Shown: in pieces, positions 43,654-45,622 of the stretch | Position numbering within the stretch: the first letter of the stretch is position 1 | Layout: each line of letters begins with the position of its first letter | Source: Microbacteriaceae bacterium | GTDB lineage: Bacteria > Actinomycetota > Actinomycetes > Actinomycetales > Microbacteriaceae | Assembly: GCA_025464815.1 (NCBI GenBank) | Contig: JAODMW010000113.1 | Coordinates: 1-45,622, forward strand | Reading direction: 5' to 3' | Length of the DNA: 45,622 nt | Program-made: the position numbers and the translations under genes | The notes under the pieces: model-generated | What the model saw: the letters and a program-made list of their open reading frames with translations, nothing else | Told to the model about the DNA's origin: nothing | Databases searched by the model: none

Positions 43654-43908
43654 CTAGTAGTCGGTCCCGTGCTTTCCCGGATTGCGCTTTGCGTCGCGCA
43701 TAATCCACTGGAAGCGCTTGATGTAGCCCTTCCTGGGTTCCGGATCTTCGGGGCACGAGTCATCGAACCGCTTCGCGATGAGGCGTTCATTCTTGGCGCG
43801 CAGAGCTGCTTGATGCTCTTCCAGACGCGCTCGACCCTTGTCGAACTTCTCGTTCATCCGAGCGCGAGCCGCAGCCCTCTTGGCATTCCGTTCATCCTCA
43901 GTAGACAT
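43654..43908 (-). CDS. Small charged coiled-coil-like protein (84 aa)
   Basis: ATG 43908 has a very strong GAGGAGG site seven bases upstream. Residues 1-48 are a highly charged helix (ERNAKRAAARARMNEKFDKG, RLEEHQAALRAKNERLIAKR) likely to form a coiled coil; the C-terminus is aromatic and basic (KGYIKRFQWIMRDAKRNPG). Function unknown. It is divergent from the XRE regulator, separated by 76 bp, so it may be that regulator's target. Confidence 0.68.
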   Translation of the reverse strand: MSTEDERNAKRAAARARMNEKFDKGRARLEEHQAALRAKNERLIAKRFDDSCPEDPEPRKGYIKRFQWIMRDAKRNPGKHGTDY

Positions 43909-43944
43909 CTGTGCCTCCTCGGAGAAACTCTAGTGCTACTCATA

Positions 43945-43954
43945 GTCTGTAGAC
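43945..43954. promoter_or_regulatory. Short palindrome in the XRE divergent region
   Basis: GTCT-GT-AGAC is a perfect 4-2-4 palindrome in the 76-bp space between the 84-residue gene and the XRE gene. Position suggests an operator for the XRE protein, but a palindrome this short could be chance. Confidence 0.3.
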
Positions 43955-43984
43955 CCATAGTGTTCAGCCGTTGACGCTGGATTT

Positions 43985-44209
43985 GTGCCCAAAGTCACTC
44001 AGCAGGAGCTCGACCAGCGTGTCGCATTTGGGCTGAGAGTTAGGTCACTTAGAGAAGGCCTTGGCCTTAGCCAAGAGGCGCTGGCAAACAGCATCGACAT
44101 CCATCGCACTTATGTCGGAAGTGTGGAGCGAGGCGAACGGAACATCAGCCTCGACAACATCTACCGGTTCGCTGATGCGCTGAAAGTCGAGGCTCGCGAC
44201 CTCCTGTAG
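43985..44209 (+). CDS. XRE-family helix-turn-helix regulator (74 aa)
   Basis: A single HTH_3 domain: LRVRSLREGLGLSQEALANS (about 17-36), with recognition helix HRTYVGSVERGERN and the closing ISLDNIYRFADALKV. It is a stand-alone DNA-binding protein of the type found in island and restriction-modification control. GTG 43985 gives the whole domain; no clear ribosome site, so it may be leaderless. Divergent from the 84-residue gene. Confidence 0.82.
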   Translation: MPKVTQQELDQRVAFGLRVRSLREGLGLSQEALANSIDIHRTYVGSVERGERNISLDNIYRFADALKVEARDLL

Positions 44210-44658
44210 CCACATTTGTATGGCCTCCAGCACAGGAGCGGTGATAGTGTGAGCGAGCAGGCTAGACATCCTGAGAGATGGCCTTGGCAAAAGATACGTG
44301 TGTGTAAAACGTACAGTCAAGCTATATAGAGGGTGCTGGGCTGCGGCATTGACGAGGTTCGAGGGATTCGAACCGGGACGTCAGGTCGCGTGGTCGGGAA
44401 GACTGCGCAAAGAAAAAAAAATATTCAGTTCGGCGCCGACAGTTCTTAGAACACTGACGCCGCAGTGGATAGTCCGATCGTCGCATTACAACGATCTTCG
44501 TATAGGCCTAGTCCCCCGCGATTGTGCCGAGCATACGAGGCTCGAAGGGCGACACAGGGGGCTTGCGTTCCCATTCGGATGAAGTGACCAAGTTGACGAC
44601 CCTTATTCAAAATGGGCGATGAACTTGCGGGGAAGATCACGCCAGTTTTGGAGATCTG
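44210..44658. other. Gene-poor, A/T-richer segment inside the tRNA-Lys island
   Basis: About 450 bp with no convincing gene. The track ORF 44298-44582 has no ribosome site or recognisable pattern. The stretch includes a nine-base A run near 44413 and AT-rich patches (TATATAGA near 44323) unlike the surrounding chromosome. It could hold promoters for the downstream small membrane protein or a non-coding RNA; nothing specific is seen. Confidence 0.45.
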
Positions 44659-44835
44659 GTGTTCAACCTCGCGTCCCTTGTCCCCGTCGCGTCTCTTGCT
44701 GGCATCGCTGGTATTGCGTACATCGCCCTACTGGCGGTGTTCGGCTTCCTCACGCTTGTCCCTGGAAAATTGGGCAAGCGTGCGCTGAGCGCACTACGCG
44801 CGCTTACGCGGCGACCTCCAGACCGCCACGGATAA
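44659..44835 (+). CDS. 58-residue small membrane protein with basic tail
   Basis: Absent from the track, which shows other frames here. GTG 44659 lies five bases after a GGAG site. The product begins MFNLASLVPVASLAGIAGIA, continues YIALLAVFGFLTLVPG to give one long or two short membrane helices, and ends in a strongly basic cytoplasmic tail (GKLGKRALSALRALTRRPPDR). It is the last gene before the right attachment site. Size and charge resemble small phage or island membrane effectors, but no function can be given. Confidence 0.6.
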   Translation: MFNLASLVPVASLAGIAGIAYIALLAVFGFLTLVPGKLGKRALSALRALTRRPPDRHG

Positions 44836-45019
44836 ATCCCACGGCGTTCGCTCAAAACCCGTCCAGATCCCGTCGGACCACGCTTCTCCGACGCAAACCG
44901 GGCTCGCCCGACGTCCTCTGAAATGACCTCGCAAAAGGCCGAGATTCCGGGGCTAGATCAGACTAGAACGGGCTACCGCGGGTCAAGCTAGGTGAGCTCG
45001 GTATTGACCTGATCTCGGG

Positions 45020-45062
45020 CTTTTAATCCGCGGGTCGCGGGTTCGAGCCCCGCGGGGCCCAC
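45020..45062 (+). repeat. attR: partial tRNA-Lys copy at the second island's right end
   Basis: Identical over 43 bp to the 3' part of tRNA-Lys plus one base. Lacking the tRNA 5' half, it is not a functional tRNA. On the minus strand it encodes the tail of the integrase remnant that follows. Confidence 0.9.
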
Positions 45063-45350
45063 CGCACGGATGCCGCCACTCCCCTTGTATTCATTGGGAT
45101 CAGAGACTGTTCACGGGAGAGTCGCCGCGTCGGTCGAAGTACGCGAATCGGATTTTGCGCACGCTTTGTCCACACGCTTTCTGGAACTCCGGCGATGCTG
45201 AGGGCGTCGCCAACGGCGTCCAGATCGTCGTCGAACAGCTCGCTGTAGACGTCGAGCGTCATCGCAGCCGAAGCGTGACCGCGCATTCGTTGGACCGCTT
45301 TCACGTTGGCGCCGGCGGATATCGCGATGCTTGTGGCTGTGTGATCGGCA
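45023..45350 (-). pseudogene. Second integrase C-terminal remnant, reading through attR
   Basis: The minus strand encodes HTATSIAISAGANVKAVQRM, GHASAAMTLDVYSELFDDDLDAV and a tail through the attR copy ending in RGSNPRPAD and TAA at 45023. It begins at the HxxR box and includes the catalytic Tyr region; the first two thirds of an integrase are gone. It belongs to a different integrase type from that at 42 kb and resembles the remnant at tRNA-Thr. It lies outside the inner island and so marks an older insertion at this tRNA, its lost end joined directly to a LacI-family gene. Confidence 0.8.
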
Positions 45351-45622
45351 TCAGTCGGTTGCGGTCGACTGCCGTACAACGAGCCGACATGGCACTCGCT
45401 CGATCCCACTGCCAATATCGACGCCGTCGATTGCGGACAGCAGCCTGGTGGCCGCAATGTGACCGAGTTCGGAGAGCTGGAGATCGACGGTGGTTAGCGG
45501 CGGCCGTGAGGCCTTGGCGATGACGTCCCAGTTGTCGACGCCGACGACGCCCACCTGGCGGGGGACGTCGATACCGCTCTCGCGGAGGCCGTCGGTGACG
45601 CCGCGGGCGATCTGATCGCTGG
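45351..45622 (-). CDS. LacI-family transcriptional regulator, C-terminal part
   Basis: The last 90 or so residues of a LacI/GalR-type repressor; the gene enters from the right edge, so its N-terminus and DNA-binding domain are not visible. Features of the sugar-binding domain end are SDQIARGVTDGLRESGIDVPRQVGVVGVDNWD, PPLTTVDLQLSELG, and RVPCRLVVRQST. Its TGA stop at 45351 directly abuts the integrase remnant, so its own downstream region was lost or replaced during integration. Its target operon is outside the window. Confidence 0.88.
   Translation of the reverse strand, partial: SDQIARGVTDGLRESGIDVPRQVGVVGVDNWDVIAKASRPPLTTVDLQLSELGHIAATRLLSAIDGVDIGSGIERVPCRLVVRQSTATD

Larger units (their letters stand above)
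40393..45062. mobile_element. Genomic island integrated in tRNA-Lys
   Basis: About 4.6 kb between tRNA-Lys and a 43-bp identical copy of its 3' part. It holds a tyrosine integrase lacking its N-terminus, a nucleotidyltransferase-like gene with a 320-residue partner, an RHH-like gene, two small ORFs, an XRE regulator and a 58-residue membrane protein. Part of it (44.2-44.6 kb) is visibly more A/T-rich than the flanking chromosome. No phage structural or conjugation genes are present. Confidence 0.85.

Noticed and set aside
44298-44582. 94-residue ORF in the A/T-rich island segment
   Set aside because: No ribosome site, no hydrophobic or domain pattern, and it spans the poly-A run; probably chance.
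45015-45062. Possible second tRNA-Lys
   Set aside because: Only the 3' part from the anticodon loop is present, so it cannot fold. Treated as attR.

Overview
The window is high-G+C chromosomal DNA from an actinobacterium, most likely a member of Microbacteriaceae. The evidence is gene content: mycothiol synthase (mshD), carD, a GlnR-type regulator next to mshD, senX3-regX3, DUF3263, DUF2332 and DUF4032 families, and an orphan UgpC/MsiK-type sugar ATPase. GTG and TTG starts and GTGA/ATGA junctions are common. The genus cannot be named from sequence alone. The window begins inside groEL and ends inside a LacI-family regulator gene.

Layout. 1-6.8 kb: groEL 5' part with two tandem CIRCE operators, a DUF3048 lipoprotein, a cold-shock protein, a LytR_C/DUF3263 pair, DUF2332 plus an ElaA-like acetyltransferase, msrB plus a nitroreductase-like gene, and a YdcZ-type membrane protein. 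6.8-12.3 kb: a genomic island in tRNA-Thr(TGT). It is bounded by a 36-bp identical copy of the tRNA 3' part and carries integrase and RES-like remnants, a cupin/DUF2255/AKR/SDR/SDR operon with a divergent MmyB-type regulator, and a small IS481-like-ended cassette holding a VOC gene and no transposase. 12.4-18.8 kb: an SDR lacking the YxxxK motif, an orphan response regulator, a DsbA-like membrane-anchored thioredoxin-fold protein, msiK/ugpC and a DUF4032 kinase-like gene. 17.8-22.6 kb: the carD-ispDF-cysS-rlmB operon and a divergent lipoprotein in the place of mycobacterial lpqE.

22.6-39.2 kb is dominated by phosphate physiology: senX3-regX3 with divergent phoU, gpmA, and then, after a five-gene membrane/YgfZ/nitrobindin operon and glnR-mshD, ppk1-mutT1 and pstSCAB. 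I find 11-bp-phased PHO-box-like repeats in front of phoU, ppk1 and pstS, so RegX3 encoded here probably controls all three. A perfect 15-16 bp hairpin after pstS should keep pstS expression above pstCAB.

40.4-45.1 kb is a second small island in tRNA-Lys(TTT), bounded by a 43-bp identical repeat. It carries an N-terminally truncated tyrosine integrase, a two-gene module (DUF6932-like nucleotidyltransferase plus a 320-residue partner), an RHH-like protein, two small soluble proteins, an XRE regulator and a 58-residue membrane protein missing from the ORF track. Beyond its right end lies a remnant of another integrase, so this tRNA has been used at least twice. The nucleotidyltransferase module and the transposase-free VOC cassette are the best candidates for undescribed systems.
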